Shown: piece after piece, positions 44,575 through 57,256 of the stretch
How positions within the stretch are numbered: position 1 is the stretch's first letter
Layout: each line of letters opens with the position of its first letter
DNA from: Chrysopilus asiliformis
Lineage: Eukaryota; Arthropoda; Insecta; Diptera; Rhagionidae
NCBI GenBank assembly: GCA_964034945.1
Contig: OZ035962.1
Location: forward strand, 32,391,943 to 32,455,942
Direction: 5' to 3'
Length of the DNA: 64,000 bases
Position numbers and translations under genes: made by a program
The notes under the pieces: model-generated
What the model was told of the DNA's origin: nothing
The model's input: only the letters and a program-made list of their open reading frames with translations
The model's database searches: none

Positions 44575-44915
44575 TTCAGACAGACATCATTTTTATAAAC
44601 AAAATCCATTGGTGTGGGAGAAAGGAGCCGCCCTAGTAGATTTTGCTCGTCAGTTCTCTACACTGTCAAAGGAAAAACGCACACAATAAAATTGTATTTC
44701 AGTTGTGTTTAGCGAAAACTGGAGGCTCATCTAGAGCTCATCAAAACAAAATTCATCCTGACTTTCATCATATCGCGATGATGCGTACATCGATGAAGTA
44801 ATCATGAACCGTCTACGGGCGTCCGTTGGAATGTTTATGTATGAAAGTATTATGTAAAATGATATTCCTGACAGATTTTCAATTTATAAATTTTTCTATA
44901 TGACTTACCGTTTAT
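44575..44915 (-). repeat. Family B fragments, decayed
   Basis: 'aaatccattggtgtgggag' and, 170 bp later, 'gaaagtattatgtaaaatg', 'ataaatttttctatatgact' and 'taccgttt' follow family B order. Interrupted by unrelated sequence. Confidence 0.4.
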
Positions 44916-47040
44916 TTTTAATGGGGCAGGGCGGCTGGGGGAAGAATGAGGGCGACGGAATGGTCCTATGTTTCCCACTTTGAATTAACAGCTTGCGACG
45001 CCTGGTGTTTACTGGGATCATTAAAAGTGATAGATATTTATTAGTACCATCAGGTGTGCTAGGTATATGAATCGTTCAAACCACTGAATTGTTTAAACGT
45101 TGTGTTTGAAAAATGGAGAGTTGCGCTGCAAAGGCTTCCCCAGGGTGCCAGAGGTTTCGGTTTTGCATATCAGAACAATATCTAAGCAGATCTGTAATCT
45201 GGCTGAAAGTTAAAAACTGACTGTCGGCGTTTCGCCATCTATTACCGGAATCCGGTATTACCAGCATGAATTAACATTGAACATACTCTAAAAAATTAAG
45301 CTGGAAAATTAGGCGTTTTTCAACTAACATTGAACATGTGCCTTAAGGCGTACACATTTAATTGAAAATGTATAGTCCTAATTGTCTGATAAAACTGTTC
45401 CTGCTATCATTTTTATCTTGTAGTAACCTCTCATTCTTTAATATTTTTTTCAGCTTTCAGAAAAGAGTTAAAAAACCAGAAGGAAAGCCTAGAATAAAAA
45501 AAACCCCCCATTTCAAATTTTCACGCACTTCCACACACTACAGTCTCTCTTAATGAAATTCTAATCAAACATCAAATGGCTCAAATGATTACAGATGTCG
45601 CTTTATTGTTCACCCGAGGACGTGAATTGGAAGCATAACGACAAAGTTTACAACATATCGTTGGGGATTTGGAACAATAAAGGGAATTTTAATAGCAAAG
45701 CAATAGTCTAGTCTAGCTTTCTACTCTCTTTTAGCCTCCCCGAACTTTAACGCTCCCTAGAAAACCAAAAGAGAGTAAAAACTCCTCCAACAAGAAACTC
45801 ATTATTTAGTTTTAGGTACGTTTTGTGTCATTTGAGTGAGACGGTGAGGAGTACGGGAAGACCATAACCATCCCTAATAATTCCACTCGTATTATTGCCG
45901 TCTGACAAATTCTTTCTGTAGTTCATCTTTTTTCAGAATTTCCCTTTAAGGATTCCAGCTTAACTTTTGGTCTGGCGGTGAACTTTTTCTATAACGAATG
46001 ATGTAACAAAAGGGATGAATTTGAGGGTACCTCCACTGCCCTTCTTAACAACTCTTGGAAAGTTTTTAGTCTGGTCCATGAATTTTCTTTTGTGCACATT
46101 TTCTGATCACCACGATTATTGCCGAGGGTGAAATTTCCCAGAGACTCATATAATCTTCGCATGGCCATTGACCGAATTTCGTTCTTATGAAATTTACTGT
46201 TTCACCAGGGCAACGACGAAAACGAAAACACGTAAAAAAAGCACACAAGAGGTACAGTGAAGGAAAAAAAAAAGTTTGGTGATGTTGGATGGAGATAAGA
46301 AATAAGAAAGGATCTTTCAATATTTGAACAGAAGTCACCCGATAAAAAATGTTTTTTTTTTCTTGACGAGACTCTTGGAATTTATTTTTGGTATGAGTGT
46401 GGCTTGAGTTCATTTTACGTGCGAGCGTGATATGGGTTTACCCGGTGATTAATTTTTAAAAGGGTAGTAACCGTTCACCAAATTGAGAAGTCTCCTTACC
46501 AAAAACTCACCCTCAAAAGTCTCGCAATGAATGTCTTCGGGTTGCCTCGGTTAGACAGACTTGAGAGTTTTCATTTTTGCAGTCAGTTAGAATACATATA
46601 CAGTGAAGGAAATTTTTTTACTTTTCGCTCATATGAAGCGTGAAAACTTTATGTGTCGTATTATCTCGTGCTCCATCGTCTTGTCGATTAACATGTTTTG
46701 TTAATAAAAAAAAATTTAACGCGGATTTTATACACTTTCAGTAGCCAATTATGTCAAAGGGATCAGACATTCAGACGTGAAGTTACACAAAAAAGAATCT
46801 GTGATAATGTCTTTTAATAGCAGTGGATTCAGTTTTTTTGGGCAGTAAATCATTTCGGGAGTATATTTAGAGGCGAAATGGTGGAAAAAATTGTTTAAAT
46901 TAGAAATAAAATGAATTTTTGAATTGCAGATCGCAGTTTTATTAATTTTTTCAGGTTTGGTACACATTTTTGGAGGTTTGTTTTGAAGATCTTTAACTCT
47001 GTACTGCATGACTTTTTTATTTGAAATAAAATCTATACAT
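44916..47040. other. No feature recognised
   Basis: No repeat family member found. A minus-strand frame 46066-46413 has a Cys/Trp-containing second half but no recognisable domain. Confidence 0.4.
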
Positions 47041-47130
47041 ATCTGTCTGTATTTTTGTTCCGACAACATGAAAAACGGCCCAACCGATTTCGATGAAATT
47101 TTACACACACGGGTAGAGTTACTTGCAGAA
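47041..47130. repeat. Arthropod-type interspersed repeat fragment
   Basis: 'ctgtctgtatttttgttccg' followed by 'aacggcccaaccgatttcga' is phrasing of dispersed arthropod repeats. Class not determined. Confidence 0.35.
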
Positions 47131-47246
47131 TAAATTGTAGGATACTTTGTATTGGAATGCGGTGTCCACATTTTATTAGAGAAGTCATTCCTCATGCAAA
47201 TTTTTCTTCCACTAATATTTACCCCTCCCCCTTTACGTAAAACCCA

Positions 47247-47972
47247 TTGGACGCTGTTTTTGGGGACACCGCGCCTTCAATATCAAGAATAAAATATTGG
47301 GCAGTTGAACTTAAACGCAGTCGTACCGGCAGTTTTGATAAAGAACGTTCAGGCACCCCAAAAGAGGTCACCACCCCAGATATGGTGGATAAAATCCCTG
47401 GTACCGCTATGGACAATCGACAAGTAAAGTTGCGCGAGATTCCTGAAGATGTGGGCATCTCACGTGAACGAGCGGAGAATATATTGCATGAATATTTTGT
47501 ATGAGGAAGCTCGCTGCCAGATAGGTGCCGCGTTTGCTCTCTATTGACAACAAGCGCAACAGTGTGACGACTTCAAAGGATTGTTTGGCGATGGTTAATC
47601 GCGATAAGGACAGAGACCAAGGAGAAATCGAAATAGTGGCGAATCGAAGCCAAAGAAGGCGTAGGTAGGTCAATGGCCACAGTTTTTTGGGAAGCTCACG
47701 GTATCATTCAAATCGATTATCTTGAAAAGGACAAAACGATCACCAGCGTATATTATGCAAAGCTGTTGGAACGATTCGACGACGATTTGAAGCGAAAGCA
47801 GCCCCATTTAGTGAAGAAAAGTTACTCTTCCATCAGGACACCGCACTGGCGCACAAATCCGCAGTCGCAATGGCAAAAATTGCACTTTGAAATGGTTACT
47901 CAACCAGCATATTCTCCAGATTTGGCCCCCTCTGACTATTATATATTTCCAAACTTGAAGAAATGGCCGTAA
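47247..47972 (+). pseudogene. mariner transposase pseudogene, second subfamily
   Basis: First frame (47247-47504): D-A-V-F-G-D-T-A-P-S, I-K-Y-W-A-V-E-L-K-R-S-R-T, V-R-E-I-like L-R-E-I-P-E-D-V-G-I-S-R-E-R and I-L-H-E-Y, the two helix-turn-helix modules of mariner. After a deletion of the first-Asp region comes a second frame (47673-47972): M-A-T-V-F-W-E-A-H-G-I, I-D-Y-L-E-K-D-K-T-I, then Y-S-P-D-L-A-P-S-D-Y-Y-I-F-P-N-L-K-K-W (third Asp). The H-Q-D block (second Asp) lies in another frame between them, so at least two frameshifts are present. Resembles the cecropia-type mariners. No terminal repeats found. Unlike the element at 23302. Confidence 0.85.
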
Positions 47973-48059
47973 GAGATTTAGGTCAAAAGCCGCGGTCATC
48001 GGTCAAAAGTTCTTAAGAATTCACTTTTATATTTTGGAGAAGTATAACAAAACACAAAG

Positions 48060-50190
48060 TGGACTCATTCACCATATTCAAAGCGACAAAATATGGCAGA
48101 CTCCACAAGATCACCTCCCAAAAAGGTCTTCAAATTCTGTATCCTCAAAAAAGACTTCGGTTAAAATTTAATAAAAGTTTTAACTTTTGGGGGCCAGTAG
48201 AAAAACTTCTTACGGTTTTATTAAATTATCGCCAAAAGTAGTTTATTCTAGCTGGGGCGGATCATCATACGGAGAATTGGGGCATTTGCCCCGAGCCTTG
48301 CCAACTTGTAGACCCCCAAACCAATATTTTGTAAAATTAATATTGTAGTGAAATATCGAAGTCCAATTCTGGCGTCTAGCTTCAAACAATAAGTATATGT
48401 CAAGTTTTTCCCTGCGGCGCGTTTTTAATTTAATTTGAAAAATTTCGTGTGCATAACACCTTTTTACCTCTTTTAATTTAAAACTAGCCTAAATACAAAG
48501 AAATTGAAGTTCAGAATTAAAAATAGAATTCCTGTCTCGGTACAAGTAAATTTTTTTGGTAAACTGGCAACGATTTTTACATCAAACTTTCAATGAATTT
48601 TTAAAAGGGAAGTATAATTCGAGTTTTTGTAGTAAATAAGTATGGGTTCACGCAATTCTAGTAAGAAATACCACTATTGGACTATTTTTGACTGCACTGT
48701 TCGGAATTAAGTCCAAAAGAGAAAAATGCTACAGGACTTGTAACTTTTCCCAGTTGCATTTTTAATTAAACTATTTTTGAGCAATAATGGTGTAAACAAA
48801 ATACTATTGTAATTAACAATTCAACAAAGAAAATTCGTTTGAGTACACTAATTTCGCGAATTTAATGTAATAAATATTTCAAACTTTATATTAATGAATA
48901 CTAAGTGCAAATAATTTAAATAGTAGCAATTTTACTAAAACTTTGTTAAATTAAGGACTAATATTCACGAGACTTGAAACATTTTCTTCTTTATAACCAC
49001 ACTGAATTCAATTACCGTCGGCAAAGTTTCGCTTCATAATTTTCATTTATTGCATTTTCCAAGTTTTCCCCATGCTTACCCGTTACTTTGGAATATTGTT
49101 TAATTAAATGTAAAATCCCTAAAATTCCTTTGGTGTTATATCGGGAAACAAAGAGCACAACGTTACGTGGAAAGTTCTAATACTCGTGATATCCCAGGAT
49201 GCTATGCGCTTTCCAGGAATTTATTAATACCGCCCCGATGCATTTTCCGTGTTATCATTTTTACACAGTAATGGGTATAGTGCACACGATGGAACTGTGT
49301 CAAGGTGATCCAAACTATCAAATTAAAACTATTCAAGGATAACATAGGGATATTCCAGAAACTAAAATAACCGAAGTTGTGAAAATAAACCGGAAAATGC
49401 ATCCGAGAGATTCCACAGTGCATCAGATATTTCCTGATTTATTTAGCTTTCTCCGCATTCCACAATTTCGTATCAGTTTTAAATTTTAAATAACCATGAA
49501 CAGCATAAAAACTGTCATTCCCTTCGCTATCAATTATCCTTTAAATGTAATTAATGATGAAGAAAAAAACGCAATCCTCGTGACAACTTCAGGATTAGTT
49601 GATGCCACGCGCAGAAAGAATCACCGCACAATAAGTGGCGTCAACACCTTTCACCTTTATTGGCATTGAGTGCCATGGCGACGTTTCTCTACTTCTCTTC
49701 AACCCCTTTCAAACCAAATAATAGAATCTGCCATCCAATAATGCAGAAAGTTTCGTGATTGCGTAGTGCTCAATCGCTGCAGTAATTGGCGCGATGATTT
49801 GTGGGCGAGCATTTCCAACGTCGATGTCGCATTCTCTGGCCATCCATAAATCATTTTATCGCAATAATTGCCGTCTCACGGATAAATCTCGACTGATGTT
49901 GAGGTTAGGTACCACATGAAAATGTTAATTTGGATTTAAAACAAATGACAATCAACCAAACAGCCAGACGATTGATGGTACGATGAAATGCGCGTGGAAT
50001 TACATGAATTTCAGACGAAAATCTTCTTCGTGGGATCGTATTTTAAAAGGCATTTATTTGAGAAAAACCACCGACTAAAAAAATTCCTCGAAAAGGATTA
50101 AAATAATATTTCTTGTTGGTTTTGTCTAGCATGTTTGTCCCGACACACTACAATTTTAAATTTACTCCAATGATTAATTTTTTATCCTTT
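48060..50190. other. No feature recognised
   Basis: No repeat family members. A 57-codon frame at 49496-49669 is unrecognised. Composition becomes less AT-rich near 49500-49900. Confidence 0.4.
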
Positions 50191-50192
50191 TA

Positions 50193-50319
50193 GGCCCGTT
50201 TGCTGAAACAAGTCATAACAATTTAAGTTGTGCTTAGCCTACTTAAACCGTAGAAATTCTGGGTCTTAAATAATTTAAGTTGAACATAAGACGCTATGAC
50301 TTGTTTCAGCAAACGGGCC
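50193..50319. mobile_element. 127-bp MITE with TTA duplication
   Basis: Perfect inverted ends of 25 bp beginning GGCCCGTTTGCTGAAACAAG, flanked by TTA at 50190-50192 and 50320-50322. AATTTAAGTT words recur in the middle. Harbinger-type by duplication. Ends are identical, suggesting recent activity. Confidence 0.85.
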
Positions 50320-50322
50320 TTA

Positions 50323-51025
50323 ATGGAATTTTTTTAGTCGGAGGTTTTTCAAAATTTTAAACTTTTTTTTTATACTTTTTCAAAAGAGATTTGACTTTCT
50401 TATATCCGATTAAATTCTAAGTTTCTCTACTAGGATCATCATCATCCTCGACGCTACAGCTCTCGAAGAACCTGGACCCCGTCAATTGAGGTTTCATGAC
50501 AATTTCTTCTCTGTTTCGCCCCTACAGTTTTACATAGATTGCGAACCATGGATGAATTTCAACATTTGTAAGGTTTTTACTTTACAACGCATCAACAGCA
50601 GACGTCGTGATACTAATCTATCTGCAGTTGGTGTTCTTTTTGTAGATCCACAATTTTTTAAATACATAATTCCATTGCCAGCCGACTGACGAAAACCGAA
50701 TCACAATCAGTTTAGTGAATCAAAAGACATAAGGGGCGTTCAATTCAAAGCACGGGGAAAATCCTAAATTATTGTCCAGTAAAATCGTTCCCTCACAATT
50801 TCCAACATAATAGGGAAAACAGCACCAAAATCAGTTCAGTGAATCAAAATAGAAAGGGGGTCTCCCTTAACCGAATATACTCACTCCGTGTTGTCGAGGG
50901 TAAAAAAAGGATTTTGAGTAAAAATGAGTAACAATTTTCATTTTGAAACTGACCTTTTTGAGGTGGTTGCATTTTGAAACTGACCAACATTTTGAAATTG
51001 ACCAACATTATCATGGCGATTCTGA
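50323..51025. other. No feature recognised
   Basis: Nothing supported. 'cattttgaaactgacc' recurs twice at 50938-50990. Confidence 0.45.
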
Positions 51026-51027
51026 TA

Positions 51028-51292
51028 CACTCAGAAAAATGGAGGCTAACTCGACGACCTACATAATTGGCCTCGGGCAGGCGCGCGTTCGCCTGCATGT
51101 GGGCAAGTAAAACTGAGTTGACCTGTGGTCGGAGAAATTCTGAAATTAAGCCACCAGCAGATGAAGTAGGGCATTGGAAGCTGCACTAGTTGACCTTAGA
51201 TAGGTTAACTCAGACCGCTAGCTGGATTACAGACACCTCTGTAAGGTCAGAGTTAACCTGACAAAAAGTTGACCTGGACATTTTTCTGAGTG
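51028..51292. mobile_element. 265-bp MITE with TA flanks
   Basis: Perfect 14-bp ends CACTCAGAAAAATG / CATTTTTCTGAGTG, with TA at 51026-51027 and 51293-51294. The interior is tiled with GAGTTGACCT/AGGTTAACTC words. Superfamily unclear; the ACACTSAGAAAAA end is widespread in insects. Confidence 0.75.
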
Positions 51293-51349
51293 TAGACTTT
51301 TCGATTGAAACGACAGGACAAAATGTCATGCGAACCTGGGGTGCGTAAA

Positions 51350-51770
51350 TGTAACTTATTTTCGATCGAATAACTAGTAGAAGGCAATCTTTTGTGAACC
51401 AAAAATTATTAAACAGGCCGACACTTATTCTGATGCACGCGACATAATTTTTTTTTGTGTAATTTGGGTTCGCTGATTCCGAATCTGGCAGTAGTTTCGC
51501 TGTACCAGCTCTACTATTTCCGATATGAAGTGAAACTCATAAATTGGTTTAAATATTTATAATTTGGAAATAAACAATTATCTTTTCCATCATTTCTAAA
51601 AATATAGAGCTGGTACAACCATACTACTACCAGATTCGGAATCAGCGACCCCAAATTACCCAGAAAAGTTTCTTATATCGCATGCGTCAGAGTGAGTGTC
51701 GGTCTGTTTAATCATTTTTGGTCAACAAAAAATTTCCTTCGAGTAGTTAGTCGATCACAAATAAGTTACA
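51350..51770. repeat. Repeat P, long inverted repeat
   Basis: Two arms of about 200 bp in opposite orientation, both containing the P phrases ('ccaaaaattattaaacaggc' / mirror of 'aaccaaaaatgattaaacag'; 'gattccgaatctgg' / 'ccagattcggaatc'). They meet around 51545-51600. A single arm is found at 37245-37480. Confidence 0.75.
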
Positions 51771-52010
51771 TGAAGCCATCCCAGATCTGACTATTCTGAT
51801 AGCCGAAACTCGCGACAATAGTCGACCAAAGTGACGCTTTGTAGTCGAGAGTAATTTGGTTGGCGACGACTATCACTTGTGTTTCAGATTAATTCCCAGA
51901 AAATGAATAAAAATTGGAATTACATTTGGTTTCACCACTTTTTTTAAATAATATTTGGACATTACTATAACAATCACACCTGTTTTTATTAGTGAGAAAA
52001 TTTCGTTTTT

Positions 52011-52582
52011 ATACCCGTATGGTGAAACCAATAGAATTTACCTTACCGTTTGTAACGCCAAGATCCCGTCATCACACAAAAAAATGAATTACACCAGTGT
52101 GTTTAGAATGATAAAAATAATTAATTTTTGCATGTCCGTCCGTCTGTCCGTCCGTCCGTCCGTCCGTCCGTCTCTCCGTATGTCCGTCTGTCCATCTGTC
52201 TGTCCGTCTGTGGCGCGGATTGCAAGCGCACGGATTGAGCTAGAGACGCGCAGATTCGTTTTTCGTAAAATGCAAGGCTAAGTTCGTTAATGGGCAAAAA
52301 TGGACCATTAAGGGGGGTACCCCCCATACGAACGAAAACGGTTTTTGTGAATATCTCAAAAACGGTGCATCTTATCAAAAAAAGTGCAAGAACAAAAGTT
52401 ATTTAGGATATGATTCTACATAAAACTCCCATACATCAAAATCCGATTGGAATAAATTTTAAAAAATCTTTTTAGAAAGTTTGACTTCAAAGTGGAATTT
52501 TGATACAACTCTTCACCGTCCACTTAAATCACCATACGGGTTTTCAATAATTGCCAGATTGGCAATTATAGCTTTTGTTATG
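52011..52582 (+). repeat. Family A element beside family B
   Basis: From ATACCCGTATGGTGAAACC to GCTTTTGTTATG with a GTCC-rich microsatellite at about 52135-52213. Its end lies four bases from the start of the B copy at 52586, again in a T-run. Confidence 0.82.
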
Positions 52583-52585
52583 TTT

Positions 52586-53190
52586 AGACATAAGAAAAGC
52601 TACAATTGCCAGAGGCTAATCGTCAAATCCTCTATATGATGACAGACGAAATGTTTATTTTAAAAAAAATATATAGGAGAGGAGGAAAGGAGTGGTCCGA
52701 TTGGATTTTGGTGTATGGAACAGTTACGTGAAATCATATTCTAAACATGCACCGTTTTTAAGAAAACAGGAAAAAAAGTATTTCATTTGTATGGGAGAGG
52801 GGGTGAGCAGTAGTCCGATTGGATTTTGGTGTATTAATGAGACATTCAAAATATTATTCTGAACACATTTTACCTTTATAATTTTTTCAATATTACTCAC
52901 CGTTTTCGACAAAATTGCAAAAAACTGTTTCGTTTGTATGGGGGAGGGGGAAGGAATGGTCCAATTTTGCCTGTTCAGGAACTTCGCCTAGCCATTTACG
53001 AGAAACCCAACTGTACAAAATTTCAAGTCTCTAGGACAATCTTTTCGAAAGTTATGGTGTTCATGGACGGAAAGAAAAACAGACGGACATGCGGAAATCA
53101 AACTCCTTTGTCATCCCTAACACCCTTGCGCAGTTCATTTTTGTGTCCGATGATTGGTTCGATGCTTTACAAACGGTAAACTAAATATAA
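52586..53190 (-). repeat. Family B element
   Basis: Starts 'gacataagaaaagctacaat', then 'aatcctctatatgatgac' (subterminal block with one change) and all B body blocks. The core ACAGACGGACATGCGG is short. It ends near 'tttacaaacggtaaactaaa' without the terminal ATCATATAGAGTAT. Confidence 0.7.
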
Positions 53191-53655
53191 AAACGCTGAT
53201 GACAACTGCGGGCAGAGGAAAAACCTGTGGTAAAATTCTCGCGATTTTTCACAATTTTCAGCCTGAACGGGGATACTTAAGAAAAGGATACTTGAACGCT
53301 TCTTCTCATATTCGAAAGAATTTACAAATATGGTATATCGGCACTGCGGAAATCCAAATTTGCTCCAGAATAAAAAATAGTCCTTTTCCGACGTCTTTTT
53401 ACTCTTCATTCTTTCTCTGATGCTATTCTGTTCATCTTTATAGTATGCTACCGAGATACGAACATATGCCATACACCCTTTCAATAAAGTATTTCTTCGT
53501 GTATTTATTTAAACTTAACACTTACGAAAGTTTAAGAATCTGAACAAAAATATTAAATTTTAGGTACCAACATTTTTAAAACCTATTCCTTTCTTTAAAA
53601 AATTAAATAAAAATGAAATTCAGTACTCGCTCAATAGTGCGAACAACTCCATAGT
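53191..53655. other. No feature recognised
   Basis: No supported feature. Overlapping unrecognised frames on both strands. Confidence 0.4.
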
Positions 53656-53828
53656 GCTTTTATTTAGCTTGCTTCTTATCTGCCTGTCAGGATAAAATCT
53701 TGTAATCTAATTTTGACCAAATTCCACTTATCGAATGACTCGAAATTTTGCACAGATACGTAACTCCGGTAAAATATTTTCACTTCTTCGACCTAGTAAG
53801 GACTAAAGAATGTCTTGTAAAAAAACCG
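53656..53828. repeat. Direct repeat E, copy 1
   Basis: Nearly identical to 55477-55655, differing by about three substitutions and a 6-bp indel. Starts 'gcttttatttagcttgcttc' and ends 'cttgtaaaaaaaccg'. Confidence 0.9.
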
Positions 53829-55476
53829 GAACTTGACTCCATAGAGGAACTTGTAATAATACTAAATGAGAGTGTTGACCCGTCGACCTATAAGACCTCT
53901 GCTGCAAATTTTCCCGAAAAAATAGAATTGGTTTTGTAAAGTATCTCAGAGTGAATTAAATATGTATATGTACAACACAATAGAATGATAGTATTTAATC
54001 AAGTTAACAATTTTGGTTTTAATCGAGCACTGATATAAAAAAATATCAGAAAAACAAATTCAAAAAAAAATATGTAAAACTTTGATCCACGTTCCACAAT
54101 AACCGTTGAAAGCTTTCAAAATCTAAGAAACTTAATCTTATTTCATCCAAGACACATTTCTTTTCCTATTATCAAGTAGATGTCGCTGTTGACAATTATG
54201 TATCAAAAATTGAAAAAAAAATCAACAAACAGAAGCAGAACTATTTTTAAATACTGCATTGAATTTATGTATTTTGGTCCTAACAATGAAATAGATACAC
54301 GAAACATCCAACAATTTATTGTGATTTTTAAATTTTTTTAATGCTTATTATTATTTTGCAGAAAACAACTTTGATTCAGGCCATCTAAATGATTATTTTT
54401 CCCAAATATATATCAAAGCCAATTCCAAAAGATTGAGATATTTTTGCTATATGTATATATTCGCTCGCCATTCTGAAAAAAATACGAAAAGATCTCGATT
54501 CAAGGCATTTTCCTCATAAAATCACTATACCACCGAGTAAGGAAAGTTGATTTCCAAAGTAATGCAAACATTTTTTTTTTTGTTCGATTTAACAAAATTT
54601 TATTTCTTATAATCTTTTAAGACATTTTTCCGAAATTTTACAAAATAACAATGAACAATAATATTTTTTTTTATCAAATACCAACATAGTCAATAAATAA
54701 CAAAGAAATTTGTGTAAAAAATAATTTAGAAGAGATATTTTGTGTTACCTTATCACTGTAAGTTTATTCTGGTATTATTTAAATAAGTAGCGGTTTTGCT
54801 TTTTGGTAGATACTTAGTAGTAGTACGACGAGTAGTAATCAAACGAAATACGATAATTATGATAGATGGGTAGATAAATCTTAGATCTGAGCTAGTGGTT
54901 GAATGTAACCTGCATTTACAAAACACCTATAATACGAGATAATAATTCTGTTAGCCAAAAACAAAACTGAAAATTTCAAAAAAGGAAATTTAAAAAAAAA
55001 AACACATAAATGGATTGAATTTAGCACGAATAAGTTTTGTGCCAATTAAATGCCATACTCTCTGGTCTTTTTTTCTTATTTACATACATATAGAGAGTAT
55101 TTTGCATAAAAAATAATAACTAAAAAAAAAATATGCAAACGGATAAAGTTAGGTGCCGTGCAAATACTTTACTATAATATCATATTGAAGTTCATTTCTC
55201 CAACAACATTTGTATATTTATGACGGATTTCAGGTAACTTATAGCGATCAATAAACTGAGTTAGCAGGCTCTTTTGTATGAAATCCACCCACTATCTTGA
55301 TTTAGCGGTCGTTAAAAAGTTCGTGAAATCCACCATAAATCTTAGAACTAAAAAAAAATATCTTTTCGGAACGAATTCTTGTCATAAAAAATGGGTTTTG
55401 GGCCAATATTTTGAAATAAATATTTGTTCATTTTACCATATACAACAAAAATTATATCGATTGTTCATTTTTAAAA
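53829..55476. other. AT-rich interval between E repeats
   Basis: Very AT-rich, no coding features. Holds no primer-binding site, polypurine tract or gag/pol fragment that would make the E repeats LTRs. Confidence 0.5.
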
Positions 55477-55655
55477 GCTTTTATTTAGCTTGCTTCTTAT
55501 CTGCCTGTCAGGATAAAATCTTGTAATCTAATTTTGACCAAATTCCACTTATCGAATGACTCGAAATTTTGCACAAATACGTAACTCCGGTGACAATAAA
55601 ATATTTTCACTGCTTCGACCTAGTAAGGACTAAAGAATGTCTTGTAAAAAAACCG
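55477..55655. repeat. Direct repeat E, copy 2
   Basis: Second copy of E, same orientation, 1.82 kb downstream of the first. It has an extra GACAAT-type 6 bp after 'gtaactccggt'. Confidence 0.9.
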
Positions 55656-55975
55656 TGATTGTCCTTGTTCTCAAATTTTCCGGAAGAAAATCTCATGTGG
55701 TAGTTTTGGGGTCACTGAATCCGATTCTGGACTCAAAAAGTCCGCAAGGATATCTCAAAGGCAAGAATATATATTCAAAAACTTAAAAGTATAAAAAAAA
55801 TCAAAAAAAAGCTTTTATTTCAAAAACGTTACTAAAAAGAAAAAAACATTTTTTTGGGCGCTAAGTATCAGAGATAAAAGCATAAAAAATTAAATAAACA
55901 TTTATCTTGCTTTTATACACAGCGCCTAAATTTTTCTTTTTTTTTAGTACAATTTTTAATTAAAAACTTTTTTAA

Positions 55976-57163
55976 AAACATAAGAAAAGCTATAATTGGC
56001 AGGGCCAATCGTCAAATACTCTATATAGGTAAGGACAGACATTTTTATTTAAAAACATAACAAAAGCTATAATTGCCAATCTGGCAATTATTGAAAACCC
56101 GTATGGTGATTTAAGTGAACGGCGAACAGTTGTATCAAAATTCCACTTTGAAGTCAAACTTTCCAATAAGATTTTTTAAAATTTATTCCAATCGGATTTT
56201 GATGTATGGGAGTTTTATGTAGAATCATATCCTAAATAACTTTTGTTCTTGGATTTTTTTGATAAGATGCACCGTTTTCGAGATATTCATAAAAAACCAT
56301 TTCGTTCGTATGGGGGGTACCCCCCCTAATGGTCCATTTTTGCCCATTAACGAACTTAGCCTCACATTTTACGAAAAACGAATCTGTGCAAAATTTCAAG
56401 TCTCTAGCTCAATCCGTGCGCCCGCAATCCGCGCCACAGACAGACGGACGGACAGACGGACGGACAGACAGACAGACAGACAGACGGACGGACAGACAGA
56501 CAGACGGACGGACATGCTAAATTCAACTTTTTTTATCATTCTAAACACAATGGTGTAATTCATTTTTTTGTGCGATGACGGGATCTTGGCGTTACAAACG
56601 GTAAGGCAAAGTTAATATGCCCTTTGGTTTCACCATACGGGTATAAAAATCCATTTGTGTGGGAGAGAATTGATCCGACTGGATTCTGATGTATGGAACG
56701 GTTCTGTAAAATCATATTCTAAACATATTTCGTCTTTATAAATTTTTCCGTTTTCGAGAAAATAGAAAAAAAGTATTCCATTTGTCCAACATTTGATGTA
56801 TAAATAATTTTTGTAAAAACAGATTCTAAACACATTTTGCCTTTATAAACTTTTTAATACGACTCACCGTTTTCGAGAAAATTGTAAAAAACGGTTTCGT
56901 TTGTATGGGGAGGAGGGAAGGAATTTTTTTCTCCGCTTAAGAACTTAGTCTTGCCATTTACGAGAAACGTAACTATACCAAATTTCAAGTCTCTAGCTCA
57001 ATTCTTTCGCAGTTATGGTGTTCACAGACAGACTGACAGACATAAGGAAATCAAAATCTGTTGTTATACCAAACACCCTAGTGTAGTTCATTTTTGTGTC
57101 CGTTGATTGATTCGGTGCGTAGTAAACGGTATAAATCTAATATACTCCTATATGATAGAGTAT
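55976..57163 (-). repeat. Family B element split by a family A element
   Basis: B begins 'cataagaaaagctataattg' with 'aaatactctatat' and stops in the A-run after 'acatttttattt'. It resumes at 56645 with 'aaaatccatttgtgtggg' and runs to its true end ATATGATAGAGTAT. It shows B's terminal block clearly. Confidence 0.78.
56056..56644 (-). repeat. Family A element inserted in family B
   Basis: Complete copy from CATAACAAAAGC to CACCATACGGGTAT, flanked by A-runs of the host B copy. Microsatellite of about 70 bp at 56446-56513. The Q-T-D-rich frames at 56259-56558 and 56329-56520 come from it and are not genes. Confidence 0.85.
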
Positions 57164-57256
57164 CAATAAATTTTTTTTACAGTTATCCCTTGAAAAAAAA
57201 ACGAATTTTAATGTAATCATCGCATTAAACTATGTTTAACCAAAAAATAATGAGAA

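Noticed and set aside
46066..46413. 115-codon minus-strand frame with a Cys- and Trp-containing half.
   Set aside because: No recognisable family, no splice or start context, and not supported by any neighbour.
49496..49669. 57-codon frame starting M-N-S-I-K-T-V-I-P.
   Set aside because: Short, no homology recognised, could arise by chance.
53656..55655. E repeats as LTRs of a retrotransposon.
   Set aside because: No TG...CA ends, primer-binding site, polypurine tract or gag/pol remains between them.
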